From Streptomyces actinomycinicus (GTDB lineage Bacteria > Actinomycetota > Actinomycetes > Streptomycetales > Streptomycetaceae): a stretch of DNA of 64,000 nt. Shown piece after piece: positions 1-7,454 of this stretch (positions are counted from its first letter, which is position 1; the number at the start of each line of letters is the position of its first letter). Below the pieces are notes generated by a model that saw only the letters and a list, made by a program, of their open reading frames with translations, was not told where the DNA came from and ran no database searches. The stretch spans positions 62,001-126,000 of the forward strand of contig NZ_JAERRK010000025.1 of the NCBI RefSeq assembly GCF_016741775.1, read 5' to 3'. A program made the position numbers and the translations under genes.

Positions 1-7
1 TCGCCTT

Positions 8-39
8 GGAAGGCCCCCACCTCACCGGCTGGGGCTTCC
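8..39 (+). promoter_or_regulatory. Leader hairpin before the cold-shock gene
   Basis: GGAAG-G-CCCC (8-17) pairs with GGGGCTTCC (31-39), giving 9 base pairs with one bulged G and a 13-nt loop. It ends 23 nt before the cold-shock start codon. It could be a 5' leader structure of that mRNA or the terminator of an upstream gene lying outside the window; the sequence does not decide. Confidence 0.4.
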
Positions 40-62
40 CAGCGAGAACGAAGGACAGCAGC

Positions 63-266
63 ATGGCCAGCGGCACTGTGAAGTGGTTCAACGCCGAGAA
101 GGGCTTCGGCTTCATCGCCCAGGACGGCGGACCCGACGTCTTCGCGCACTACTCCAACATCAAGGGCAACGGATACCGGGAACTCGTTGAGGGAGAGACC
201 GTCACCTTCGACGTCACCCAGGGCCAGAAGGGCCCCCAGGCCGAGAACATCGTCCGCGGCGGCTGA
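63..266 (+). CDS. CspA-family cold-shock protein
   Basis: A 67-residue single-domain OB-fold protein that binds single-stranded RNA/DNA as an RNA chaperone in the cytoplasm. The RNP1-like motif KGFGFI and the RNP2-like DVFAHYSNI are both present, and the opening GTVKWFN is typical of the family; the length matches the usual 65-70 residues. The ATG at 63 is preceded by GAAGGA; the frame stays open upstream but only this start gives a normal N-terminus. It is monocistronic and followed by a tRNA gene. Streptomyces carry several paralogues, so a specific gene number cannot be given. Confidence 0.95.
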   Translation: MASGTVKWFNAEKGFGFIAQDGGPDVFAHYSNIKGNGYRELVEGETVTFDVTQGQKGPQAENIVRGG

Positions 267-315
267 CGCCCGACCCGAGTCCCGCATGATCCACCATGTA
301 CAGTGGCATCACCGA

Positions 316-392
316 CGCGGGGTGGAGCAGCTCGGTAGCTCGCTGGGCTCATAACCCAGAGGTCGCAGGTTCAAATCCTGTCCCCGCTACCA
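316..392 (+). tRNA. Initiator tRNA-fMet (CAT anticodon)
   Basis: A 77-nt cloverleaf: acceptor CGCGGGG pairing with CCCCGC, D-arm around GAGCAGCTCGGTAGCTC, anticodon stem CTGGG/CCCAG with loop CTCATAA, T-arm with GGTTCAAATCC, and an encoded CCA at 390-392. Two initiator hallmarks are visible: position 1 is an unpaired C opposite T72, and three consecutive G:C pairs flank the anticodon loop. A strong terminator follows at once. tRNA 3' ends are common attachment sites for actinomycete elements, but no integrase gene is in this window. Confidence 0.96.
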
Positions 393-394
393 CA

Positions 395-424
395 AGAAGG
401 GGCCCGCAAGCGCGGGCCCCTTCT
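395..424 (+). terminator. Terminator after tRNA-fMet
   Basis: A perfect 13-bp stem (395-407 with 412-424, core GGGGCCCGC/GCGGGCCCC) with a 4-nt loop, starting 3 nt after the tRNA CCA end and followed by a short T-containing tail. Confidence 0.85.
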
Positions 425-485
425 GCTTTGGCCTAGCCGAACGAGCAGCCGACATGTACTGGGTAGTGTCGTCGCGACCCCTGGT

Positions 486-1175
486 CTACCGCTCCGCGAG
501 AGCCGAACTGGTGGTGCTGCGCCGGCCGTCCTCGACCGTAACGAACGTGTCCGCTCCCTGCCGGGCTCGACGCAGCGAGACACCCAGCCCCTTCAATGCC
601 AGGTGGTAGCCGTCATCGCCGTCGTCGCAGCTGAGCTCGAGGCCTGGGAGCCACACCCGGAACGGCTCCCCCTGCGCTGCCACCAGGTATCCGCGCCGGC
701 GGTACCAGCGCATCACTGCGTACTCGCCACGGGCGATCTTCGCCATCACCACGCGGCACCCCAGGTTTGCCAACCACCTCTCGGTCTCTTCTAGGAGTGC
801 ACTGCCCACTCCTTGTCGGCGGACGTCGGCGTCTACGGCCAGCGAGTCAATCTCTGCCAGCGTCAGGGCCAGAGCACGCAGCGCGGAACGTCCCTGCTCG
901 GTGTGCTGGCGCATCAAGCGAACCGGGGGAGTCACATAGGCCAGCCCGCATGGTCCACCTGTCGACTCCCTCTCAGCCACCACGGCTCGCACGTGTCCGA
1001 AGGGGCGCACGGAGAACTCGCCACCGTAACGATCCACGAGCGTCCCAACCGGCTGGTCCTCCGGCTGCTGCAAGGAGGGGCGACCTCCTATGGCAATGTC
1101 TGACAGCCGGTTGAGATCCTTGCTCTCACCGCGGCGTGCGGTGCGAATGGCAAGCACCGAATGTCCTCTCATCAT
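486..1175 (-). CDS. GNAT-family N-acetyltransferase
   Basis: A 229-residue protein with the acetyl-CoA-binding motif A of GNAT enzymes (RRQGVGSALL) preceded by the strand EIDSLAVDADV and followed by the usual MRWYRRRGY segment. Substrate unknown. It stands alone on the minus strand. A GTG six codons in (1157) has an AGAGGA box at good spacing, so the true start may be there rather than at the tandem ATGs at 1175. The last 40 residues are Arg/Ser-rich and outside the fold. Confidence 0.75.
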   Translation of the reverse strand: MMRGHSVLAIRTARRGESKDLNRLSDIAIGGRPSLQQPEDQPVGTLVDRYGGEFSVRPFGHVRAVVAERESTGGPCGLAYVTPPVRLMRQHTEQGRSALRALALTLAEIDSLAVDADVRRQGVGSALLEETERWLANLGCRVVMAKIARGEYAVMRWYRRRGYLVAAQGEPFRVWLPGLELSCDDGDDGYHLALKGLGVSLRRARQGADTFVTVEDGRRSTTSSALAER

Positions 1176-1497
1176 CTGCGATCAGGTCCGTCCCTTACGT
1201 GGTGCGGGCGTCCCATACAACGACGAACCAACTGTTTTAGGCACACAACAGCCGTACCGCTTCCGAAGTTCCGTCCAGGGAAGAGCTGTCTGTGGTCGAT
1301 CGACGGCCCCACTGCCGTCATGGGCGCCGACAGCCGACAGCTGAACGAGCCGGAAGCGTCCTGGCCCCCCGCCCGAGTGGGCCGGAGCGCCTTACTCCTC
1401 CCGCGACGTCCCCCAGGTTGGGAAGCCGCGCCAGGTGTGCACTGCTGCACTCGCCGCTCTAGCCCCCTGGCCGCCGCTGTGCCCACCATCGGCCGCA
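1176..1497. other. Gap without a supported gene
   Basis: About 320 bp between two minus-strand genes. It holds the promoter region of the GNAT gene at one end. A 108-codon minus-strand frame crosses it but has no ribosome site and no recognisable motif; no hairpin or repeat stands out. Confidence 0.4.
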
Positions 1498-3357
1498 CTA
1501 CGAGGAGAAGCTCGGCACGTCCGGGACAACCGTCGGGATGCTCTGCCGTGCAGCTGTGGAGGGCAGGTCACCCCACAGACGTCGATGAAGGGCATCGGCT
1601 GCGGCTGCCATATGTGCATGGTCGAGCGGTTCAGCTTGCGGATCCAGGACGGTGGGGGGATGGTCACTGTGCCCTCGGCCGCGCATGATCAGACCATGGT
1701 CGGGAAAACGGCCGAGCACGGGGGTTCCGTAGCGCGCCAGTTGCTCTTCGACGGCCAAGTCGAACTCGTCAGGTGCGGCAGCTTCGTCGGACTCGGTGAG
1801 AAGCAGCAGCCCGTTCAGGGGGTGGGTGGACACCGACCGGCCCAGATGCTCCGACCGCCACAGGACGGCCGACTCGGCCGGTGTCAGCGGCACACCATCG
1901 TCGGTATGCGTGGTCTTGCCAGGGAACGGGATGTGGCGCTGGAAGGGCCGGGCGTGATGCACGAGAATCCGCAGGTCGGCGGACCACTTCGAGGACGTCA
2001 CCTCCTGCATCCAGCCGTCGTAGGCGCCGATCAGGAACACCTGGTCGAAGCCGATGGGAGCATGCTGAAGCGCGGCGCCGATCGCGTCGCTGGTGTTGGA
2101 CACCGTCATCGACCACAGCTGGCCAGGTGAGGGAGCGAGCCGCAGCCGTGTCCAGGTGCTGACTGCCTTCGGCAGTGCGGCTGTCGCCCACTCGGGGCGG
2201 CCCGGATCACGGAAGAAGCCCATGCTGCTTCCTTCCACGAGAAGGAGACCTACCGCGAGGCCGCGGGCAGCCCAGACGGCGGCGATGCGCTCGGCCACCC
2301 TGACGAGGTGGTCCCGCCCCAGGCCGCCGGACGGCGCGTCGAGGAGCTGGACGACGCACGTCCGCTCCGGACCGTCTGGCTCCGTGCTGTGCTCTGCCCG
2401 CCGGGGCCGGCTGACATTGCGGCCATCGCCCACGGCCGTCAGCGGCCGCGGGCCAGGGATCGCACCGACCCGGGCCGCCGATACGCGACTGCTGCGAATC
2501 GTGAACACGCCGCGGCAAAAGGACCAGTGGGGTGCCATCCTCACGGTGCACTCTTCGGGTCCGCATGCGTGGTCCAGCAGCCGTAGCCCGCACCCCACGA
2601 TGCGGTCCTCGAGTACCTCGATCAGCCGTTCCTCGTCGAATTCGCCACCTGCCACCTGACGTTCGATCAACCAGTCGAGCCCGTGGTCGGCCATCTCGGT
2701 GCTCAGCCGCACACCCACGTACCCGGTGAGGCTGTCCCACAGGCGCGGGCGTCGCAGCAGGGCACTGCCCATCGAGCGGGAAACGATGAGTCGGCGCAGC
2801 AGACTGCGCTCCACCGGCTCTCGGCGTCCAGGGCCTCGCTCCTCACGCAGCGGATCCCACTGCACGACGTGCCCGGATGCCGCGACCTGATCGGTGTGGG
2901 CAGCCAGCAGCGCGGAAAGATCCTCACCATGCGGTCCGCTCACCCACACCGCTGGCTCGGGTGACCGCCAGGACGCCTCGAATGCCCAAGGGCGAAGACC
3001 GAAACGCAGACGCGCACCGTCCATCTGCACGGTCAGTCCACGGACGCCCCGCCACGGGCCCTTCTTCGTGCGGCACGGCAACAGTCCGAACAGGGACTGT
3101 ACGTCCGCAGACCGCTCAAGGCGTAGAACCAGCCCATCCTCCGTGGGCTTGGCTTCCCTGACGCCGAACGGCCGTGTCTGACCACCCACGCTGCCGAGAG
3201 CGGAGACCAGTACCGCCTCCAAAAGGGCCTGCTCCGCTGAAGGCGAGGGAACGAGCTGATCAAAGCGGTCGAGCCGGCTCAGGCGACGTCGGACGTCCTC
3301 CAGGGACTCACCGGTGAGCTGACAAGCAGCGTTACTGAGCTGATCCATGCAGTACAT
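1498..3357 (-). CDS. Hypothetical protein, 619 aa
   Basis: Not recognised. The start is placed at the ATG at 3357 because GGAGG lies 7 nt upstream; the frame also opens 24 codons earlier at a TTG without a ribosome site. The sequence is mixed alpha/beta. A stretch AVGLLLVEGSSMGFF near residue 375 looks like a buried strand-turn that could hold a nucleotide-binding site, but there is no proper Walker motif. No signal peptide or membrane segment. It is monocistronic, with a 266-bp upstream region that also serves the divergent gene at 3624. Confidence 0.6.
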   Translation of the reverse strand: MYCMDQLSNAACQLTGESLEDVRRRLSRLDRFDQLVPSPSAEQALLEAVLVSALGSVGGQTRPFGVREAKPTEDGLVLRLERSADVQSLFGLLPCRTKKGPWRGVRGLTVQMDGARLRFGLRPWAFEASWRSPEPAVWVSGPHGEDLSALLAAHTDQVAASGHVVQWDPLREERGPGRREPVERSLLRRLIVSRSMGSALLRRPRLWDSLTGYVGVRLSTEMADHGLDWLIERQVAGGEFDEERLIEVLEDRIVGCGLRLLDHACGPEECTVRMAPHWSFCRGVFTIRSSRVSAARVGAIPGPRPLTAVGDGRNVSRPRRAEHSTEPDGPERTCVVQLLDAPSGGLGRDHLVRVAERIAAVWAARGLAVGLLLVEGSSMGFFRDPGRPEWATAALPKAVSTWTRLRLAPSPGQLWSMTVSNTSDAIGAALQHAPIGFDQVFLIGAYDGWMQEVTSSKWSADLRILVHHARPFQRHIPFPGKTTHTDDGVPLTPAESAVLWRSEHLGRSVSTHPLNGLLLLTESDEAAAPDEFDLAVEEQLARYGTPVLGRFPDHGLIMRGRGHSDHPPTVLDPQAEPLDHAHMAAAADALHRRLWGDLPSTAARQSIPTVVPDVPSFSS

Positions 3358-3623
3358 GCGCGTTCCTCCGAGTAGCCCCCCGACCTGGGCAACGAAGGCG
3401 CATCTCAACACGGTTGCAGGATCCGACAAAGGGGTTCACGACGTTGGTTCTCTGACGATGCCGCGTGGTCGGGTCGAGCATCCAGAACTGGCCGCGTCCG
3501 AGGCCAGGCGCGAGAAAACTAGCCCGACCGGGTCGACCAGTTCCACCCGCCACGCCGACAAGTACCGCTGGTCCGCAGCCACGTCGCCACGAACCTCTGA
3601 TCCATCACTGACACGCTGAGCGA

Positions 3624-4103
3624 GTGAACCGCGCCCGGCACGCGGCGGAGATCCCCCACAGCAACCCGCCCATGCTCTATCAGCGGGACATGACAGACGT
3701 CCTACTCGACCGCTTCCTCCGACGAGCCGACCTCACGCGGGCACTCGAGGAACACTTCGGAACCTGCCGCGCCTGGCCCCTTCGCTTGCGAGCCGCTTAC
3801 GACCAGCTCGAAACACTCAGAGACCTGCTCGGACCCGCCACCTACTCCACATTCCTGCGGTGCGCCGAGCGTGCAGCCAGCCAGAAGGAAGTCTCCGAGT
3901 CCCAGCTCCTCACCATGCACAGGGACTATCTGGACCGCGAGCTGTACCGGCAGTATGGCGAGGAAATGCCCGAGGCGATCAAGGTTGCCTGGGCCGTGAC
4001 CTTCGGCATCATGCTGCTCCTCGACGACCAGGACTACGCCCACCTCATCAAGGCGGCCGTCCGAGCTGACGAGGACAACACCGTCAGCACAAGCGGGTCA
4101 TGA
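3624..4103 (+). CDS. Hypothetical protein, about 137-159 aa
   Basis: A short, mostly helical, acidic-ended protein of no recognised family. Three starts are possible: GTG 3624, ATG 3672 and ATG 3690. None has a strong ribosome site; the well-structured part begins at 3690 (MTDVLLDRFLRRADL). A hydrophobic run (VAWAVTFGIMLLL) lies near residue 125 but is too isolated to call a membrane anchor. A terminator follows 5 nt after the stop codon. Confidence 0.55.
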   Translation: MNRARHAAEIPHSNPPMLYQRDMTDVLLDRFLRRADLTRALEEHFGTCRAWPLRLRAAYDQLETLRDLLGPATYSTFLRCAERAASQKEVSESQLLTMHRDYLDRELYRQYGEEMPEAIKVAWAVTFGIMLLLDDQDYAHLIKAAVRADEDNTVSTSGS

Positions 4104-4108
4104 TGCGA

Positions 4109-4131
4109 AGCCCCGCCCACACGGCGGGGCT
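4109..4131 (+). terminator. Terminator after the 3624-4103 gene
   Basis: A perfect 9-bp stem AGCCCCGCC / GGCGGGGCT with a 5-nt loop just downstream of the stop codon. It also separates this gene from the minus-strand operon that ends nearby. Confidence 0.75.
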
Positions 4132-4552
4132 CACTTCCACTCACTCCCGTTCTTCGCCGGCGCGGCCGCCAGCTCCGAGGATCCTTCGTGGGGTCGGTGT
4201 CGTCGCCGGGTGAGCGCCGAGTACGCCGCGGCTCCGCAACTCGTTCAGGTCGGGGAGACGGACCTCGGGAAGGGCGTCGAGCAGGTCGGCCTGGGAGGCT
4301 CGGATGCTGCGCGGGGCCTGGGGGCCGGCGCCAAGGGTGCGGCGGGCTGTCACGCCGTCATCGTAGGCGGCGCTTCAACCGCTTCCATACCGAAGGGGTA
4401 GGCGTTCGTAGTTCGCAACAGAGTGAGGGCCCGGGGCCAGGCGCTGGCGGTGCCGGGCCCTCACGAGGTTCGCGCATCCGCGGGGGTTCGGATGTTCAGG
4501 GCGCGATGCCGTGCCCAACGACTCCCGGCCCGTGCGGGTCACGCATCGTGCC
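4132..4552. other. Operon 3' region, no confident gene
   Basis: Downstream region of the minus-strand operon. A minus-strand frame from about 4376 to 4141 (GTG at 4353) has plausible amino-acid composition (DLLDALPEVRLPDLNELRS) but no ribosome site and no family resemblance; it could be a gene remnant. The compound palindrome at 4423-4464 is listed separately. Confidence 0.35.
4423..4464 (-). terminator. Strong compound hairpin, operon terminator
   Basis: A 12-bp stem GTGAGGGCCCGG / CCGGGCCCTCAC encloses a smaller hairpin GCCAG-GCG-CTGGC. It lies 89 bp past the stop codon at 4553, where a terminator for the minus-strand polymerase/terminal-protein operon would be expected. Confidence 0.6.
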
Positions 4553-5131
4553 TTATGCCGGGTCGTCGGGTCCGCGTCGTTGTTCGCGCCGGCGCCTTCG
4601 TCGGGCGGCCTCTTGTAGGGCGCTGTCCTCGACTTGTTCAGCTGAGGGGGAGCGGCCGGTGCGCGCCTTGATGTCCGCAGCCAGGAGTCTGCCGAAGGGG
4701 TTCTTCTGACTCTCGATGTATTCAAGGAGGTGCAGCAGCGCTGTGAGTTCGCCCTGCCGAAGGGGGACTTGCACGAGCGGGTCCGGGGCGGTGTTGTTCA
4801 GTGCCGCCTCTACCCGCTGCACGTAGGCGTCGGTCCGGGCGTTCTCAACGCGAGCGCGAGGGCTGGGGACGATTCGGCCGGTCGGCAGGTGGTGGCGAAG
4901 GCGCGCCAGAAGGTCGGGGAACGCTTGCCCTTCCTGGCGGTAATAGGGCCTTTCGACGCTGCCGGCCTGGTCGGGGGCAAGCCGCACGGTGTCCAGGAAC
5001 GCGGCGACGCGCTGCGGCTCGGGCAGCAGCCCAGCGCCGAGCCAGCGGGCTCCCTTCAGGTAGTCGCTCCCGTCGGTGACCTGGTAGAAGCACCAGCCGG
5101 ACGTGCCTTCCCAGTGGAGCCCGCAATCACA
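4553..5131 (-). pseudogene. Hypothetical protein frame lacking a start codon
   Basis: An open frame of 192 codons bounded upstream by a TGA at 5132. Its composition looks coding from the first codons (DCGLHWEGTSGWCFYQV, then ARWLGAGLLPEPQRVAAFL), but the first ATG/GTG is the GTG at 4987, in mid-domain. Either the beginning was lost or the gene was once longer: the same frame continues past two stops (TGA 5132, TAG 5165) into the fragment at 5165-5430. The C-terminal third is helical and ends in an Arg-rich tail. It is the last gene of the minus-strand operon before the terminator at 4423. Confidence 0.5.
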
Positions 5132-5433
5132 TCAGCTTCGTCCTTTGGCTGGTCCCGTCAGGGGCTACAGAGGCCGTCCATCGCAATCGACGTATCCGTC
5201 CGCGGACGGGTGCGGCTGGAAGCAGCCGGCGTGTGCAGCGTCGTGGTCGTCGGTATCGCCGTCGGCGTGCTGGATGAGGAAGGCCCCGGCGGCCGCGACT
5301 GCCTCGCCCTCGCTCCCGAGCGGCTCTTCGGCGCTACCCAGGGTGCCATCCGCACCGGCGGCTTCCCACACGAAACCCTGCTCGAGGGGGAGCCCGGTGA
5401 TTTCGGCGCGGCCGCCGGCGAGCAGGAGGTCTA

Positions 5434-6323
5434 TTCACGGGTTTCACCAGCCCTTCTTGTAGAAGGCGAGGGCGGTGACGGTCTTGGCGACGAGGGCGAA
5501 GCGGGTGAGAGGGCCGCGGTAGCGGGTGGCGAAGATCTTCCAGTCCTTCAGGTGCGCGATAGCCCGTTCGACTGCGGCTCGGAGCGTGTTGCCGGAGCGG
5601 TTGGCCACCTTGTCTCCCATAGAACGTTCCTGGCCGCGCGGCTTGCGCCGTGGGGTGAGCAGTCCGGAGCCGACGTAGCCGAGATCGCCCATGCCTTCCC
5701 GTTCCGCGAAGGCATCGGGGAAGAAGGACTGCCGCCAGGCGTGCATGTCGTGGCGGGAGCCCGGGACAGGGGCGGAAACCGCGAGCAGGTCGCCGGCGAG
5801 AGTGGCGGCAACCTGCAGGTTGAACCCGGTGTCGCGGTGCTTGCCGGAGAACATCATGGTGCCCTCGCTCGCCCAGTCCCACGTCGTGACCAGGGTGCCG
5901 TCGACCAGGACGATACGGCCGGCCGACGCCTGGGAAGGATCGGGAACGTGACCGGCCAGGACCTTCTCCACCACCGGCAGCAGAGCCGTCCACCGTCTGG
6001 AGACGGTGGCCTGGGAGATACCGAACAACTCGGCGGCCGTCTCCTGGACCGGGTTCTGCCGCAGCAGGAACAGCACCAGCACCACCGACTTGTACAGGCC
6101 CAGTGCCCACATCCGCCTCGGCACCACCGGCGGGTCCGGATCCTCCACGAGCTCCCGATGAACCCGTGCGACCAGCCCATCAAGTTGATCGGTGTCCAGC
6201 CCTGTCGTAACGTTCCAGCTCAACGGCCCTGCCCCGGTAGCAAACTGACGTCGTCGCAAACGTCACGCTACCGAGCAGGGCCGCCCTCACGATCAAGGAC
6301 AGCAGGCCGAAAACCTCCGTGAA
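5434..6323 (-). mobile_element. IS5-family insertion sequence
   Basis: About 890 bp with inverted ends TTCACGG (5434-5440) and CCGTGAA (6317-6323), both flanked by TA, consistent with a 2-bp target duplication. Beyond the 7-bp match the ends stay similar after a 2-base gap (GTTT). It encodes one transposase. The insertion interrupts a small gene of the replication operon. Confidence 0.8.
5444..6259 (-). CDS. IS5-family transposase (DDE_Tnp_4 type)
   Basis: A 271-residue transposase. An N-terminal helix-turn-helix (QNPVQETAAELFGISQATV, about residues 68-86) precedes an RNase H-fold catalytic core: first Asp in VLVDGTLV, second in GDLGYVGSGL, Glu in AAVERAIAHLKDWK. Length and layout suit single-frame IS5-type elements. 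The start is a TTG at 6259 with no clear ribosome site. The stop codon is 10 bp from the left end of the IS. The frame is intact, so the element may still be active. Confidence 0.9.
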   Translation of the reverse strand: MRRRQFATGAGPLSWNVTTGLDTDQLDGLVARVHRELVEDPDPPVVPRRMWALGLYKSVVLVLFLLRQNPVQETAAELFGISQATVSRRWTALLPVVEKVLAGHVPDPSQASAGRIVLVDGTLVTTWDWASEGTMMFSGKHRDTGFNLQVAATLAGDLLAVSAPVPGSRHDMHAWRQSFFPDAFAEREGMGDLGYVGSGLLTPRRKPRGQERSMGDKVANRSGNTLRAAVERAIAHLKDWKIFATRYRGPLTRFALVAKTVTALAFYKKGW

Positions 6324-6411
6324 TAGGCCTCCAGCAGCTCGGTCACGCCGGCAGTTCCTTCGTCGGGCATGACGTCTTCCTTTCCGAAGCGACGAGCACT
6401 GTGGTGGGTCC

Positions 6412-7191
6412 TCACCGGTTCTCTTTCCAGGCGCGGATCTCCAGGTAGACGATCTCGGCCTCGGGATGCATGCGGCCGGTCATGACAAGCCACCCCTGCA
6501 CGGCGGCGGTCACGTCTCCGCCGGCCGCGTCCACGAGCTGCTTGAACTGGACCGCGTCGAAGCCCTGTTCGCCGGATCCGGGGCCGCCGACGTTCGCGCC
6601 GTAGGCGCGTTCCTCGGTGCCGTCGGCGCGCTGGACGACGTTGCGGCGCACACCGGGGGAGTCGGCGAGGCGTCCGGCGTCGTGGGTGAACATGCGGCGC
6701 AGCGCCCTCACCGTGAACGCGATCTTCCCGTTGTTTGCGGCTGCCTCCGCGATCACCGGATACAGGCGGGGTGCACCGGCGGCGATGTGCTGCTTACCGG
6801 CCCGCGCCAGGGACGACGTCCACTCCTTCACCCGGCGTCCCCGCTCATCGGTGACCGTACGAGTGCTGCGCACCGTGTTCCGGTGGCGCACACGAGCCCG
6901 CTCACCGCTCTTGGTCAGGCGCGGCCGCACGTGTGCGCGGGCCAGACGCTTGAGGCTGTCGATGTCCCGCGGCCCGCCGGCCTGGACCTCCTGCACGACC
7001 GCCCGCAATGCCTCCACCATCGAGGCGCCCTTGTTCTTCGTGAAGAACTGCGACACCAGCGACGCATCACGGCCGAGGATCTCGGCGACCTGCTTCCTGT
7101 TGAAGCCCTCGGCGATCAGCTGGTCGGTGAGGCGGGCGGCCTCGTTGCGCTGATCGGGGCGGCCGCCGCCGCGCTGCCTGGGGGGCGTCAT
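6412..7191 (-). CDS. HTH protein, candidate telomere terminal protein
   Basis: A basic, 259-residue protein without close resemblance to canonical Streptomyces Tpg. Residues about 17-55 form a helix-turn-helix (GFNRKQVAEILGRDASLVSQ). The middle is Arg/Lys-rich and the C-terminus is a compact globular part (GWLVMTGRMHPEAEIVYLEI). Its start overlaps the stop of the preceding small gene (ATGA), which itself overlaps the polymerase-like gene. From memory, the SCP1 plasmid terminal protein Tpc is also 259 residues and co-transcribed with a partner; length, context and a polymerase neighbour suggest the same role here. Alternative: a partition or transcription factor. Confidence 0.5.
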   Translation of the reverse strand: MTPPRQRGGGRPDQRNEAARLTDQLIAEGFNRKQVAEILGRDASLVSQFFTKNKGASMVEALRAVVQEVQAGGPRDIDSLKRLARAHVRPRLTKSGERARVRHRNTVRSTRTVTDERGRRVKEWTSSLARAGKQHIAAGAPRLYPVIAEAAANNGKIAFTVRALRRMFTHDAGRLADSPGVRRNVVQRADGTEERAYGANVGGPGSGEQGFDAVQFKQLVDAAGGDVTAAVQGWLVMTGRMHPEAEIVYLEIRAWKENR

Positions 7192-7454
7192 GCGGCCGTC
7201 TCCTCAACCTCGTCGTCCAGCTTGTTCTCGTCGTCGCACTCATGGCCGGAGGCGGCCCGGTCACCGTCCTCCCACTCGCCGTCGCCGCCGGCGCCGCAGA
7301 TGCACTCCCACTGCCCGTACCAGCCGACGTCGCCCGGCTCGGGGCAGCCGTCGTGTCCGGCGGCGGGGGAGTCCTCGTCGGGGAACAGGGCCTCACCGGA
7401 GGCGCTGCATTCGGAGTGCTCCCAGCGGTCCTCCCACGTCACGTCCGCGGTCAC
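7188..7454 (-). CDS. Small acidic Cys-containing protein
   Basis: An 88-residue, strongly acidic protein with a CICGAGG motif and further Cys/His residues (HSEC, HDGC, HEC) that could hold a zinc ion. It is translationally coupled on both sides: GTGA with the polymerase-like gene upstream and ATGA with the terminal-protein-like gene downstream. Co-translation suggests it works with these two, perhaps as an adaptor or DNA mimic. The function is inferred from position only. Confidence 0.6.
   Translation of the reverse strand: MTADVTWEDRWEHSECSASGEALFPDEDSPAAGHDGCPEPGDVGWYGQWECICGAGGDGEWEDGDRAASGHECDDENKLDDEVEETAA

Larger units (their letters stand above)
5165..6370 (-). pseudogene. Hypothetical gene split by an IS5-type insertion
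   Basis: The 5' part starts at ATG 6370, with GGAAG nearby upstream, 41 bp after the terminal-protein-like gene; it reads MPDEGTAGVTELLEA up to the IS right end. The 3' part resumes at 5430 (DLLLAGGRAEITGLPLEQG) and ends at TAG 5165. Together they would give about 105 residues, with a His/Asp/Cys-rich tail (HADGDTDDHDAAHAGCF) that could bind metal. Removing the IS with one TA copy leaves a TAG in frame, so a one-base change has happened as well. Function unknown. Confidence 0.6.

Noticed and set aside
1172..1498. 108-codon minus-strand frame in the gap
   Set aside because: No ribosome site, no motif, composition like non-coding DNA of the region.
4730..6322. 530-codon plus-strand frame
   Set aside because: Antisense to the intact transposase and to coding-like minus-strand frames; long frames on both strands are expected at this GC content.
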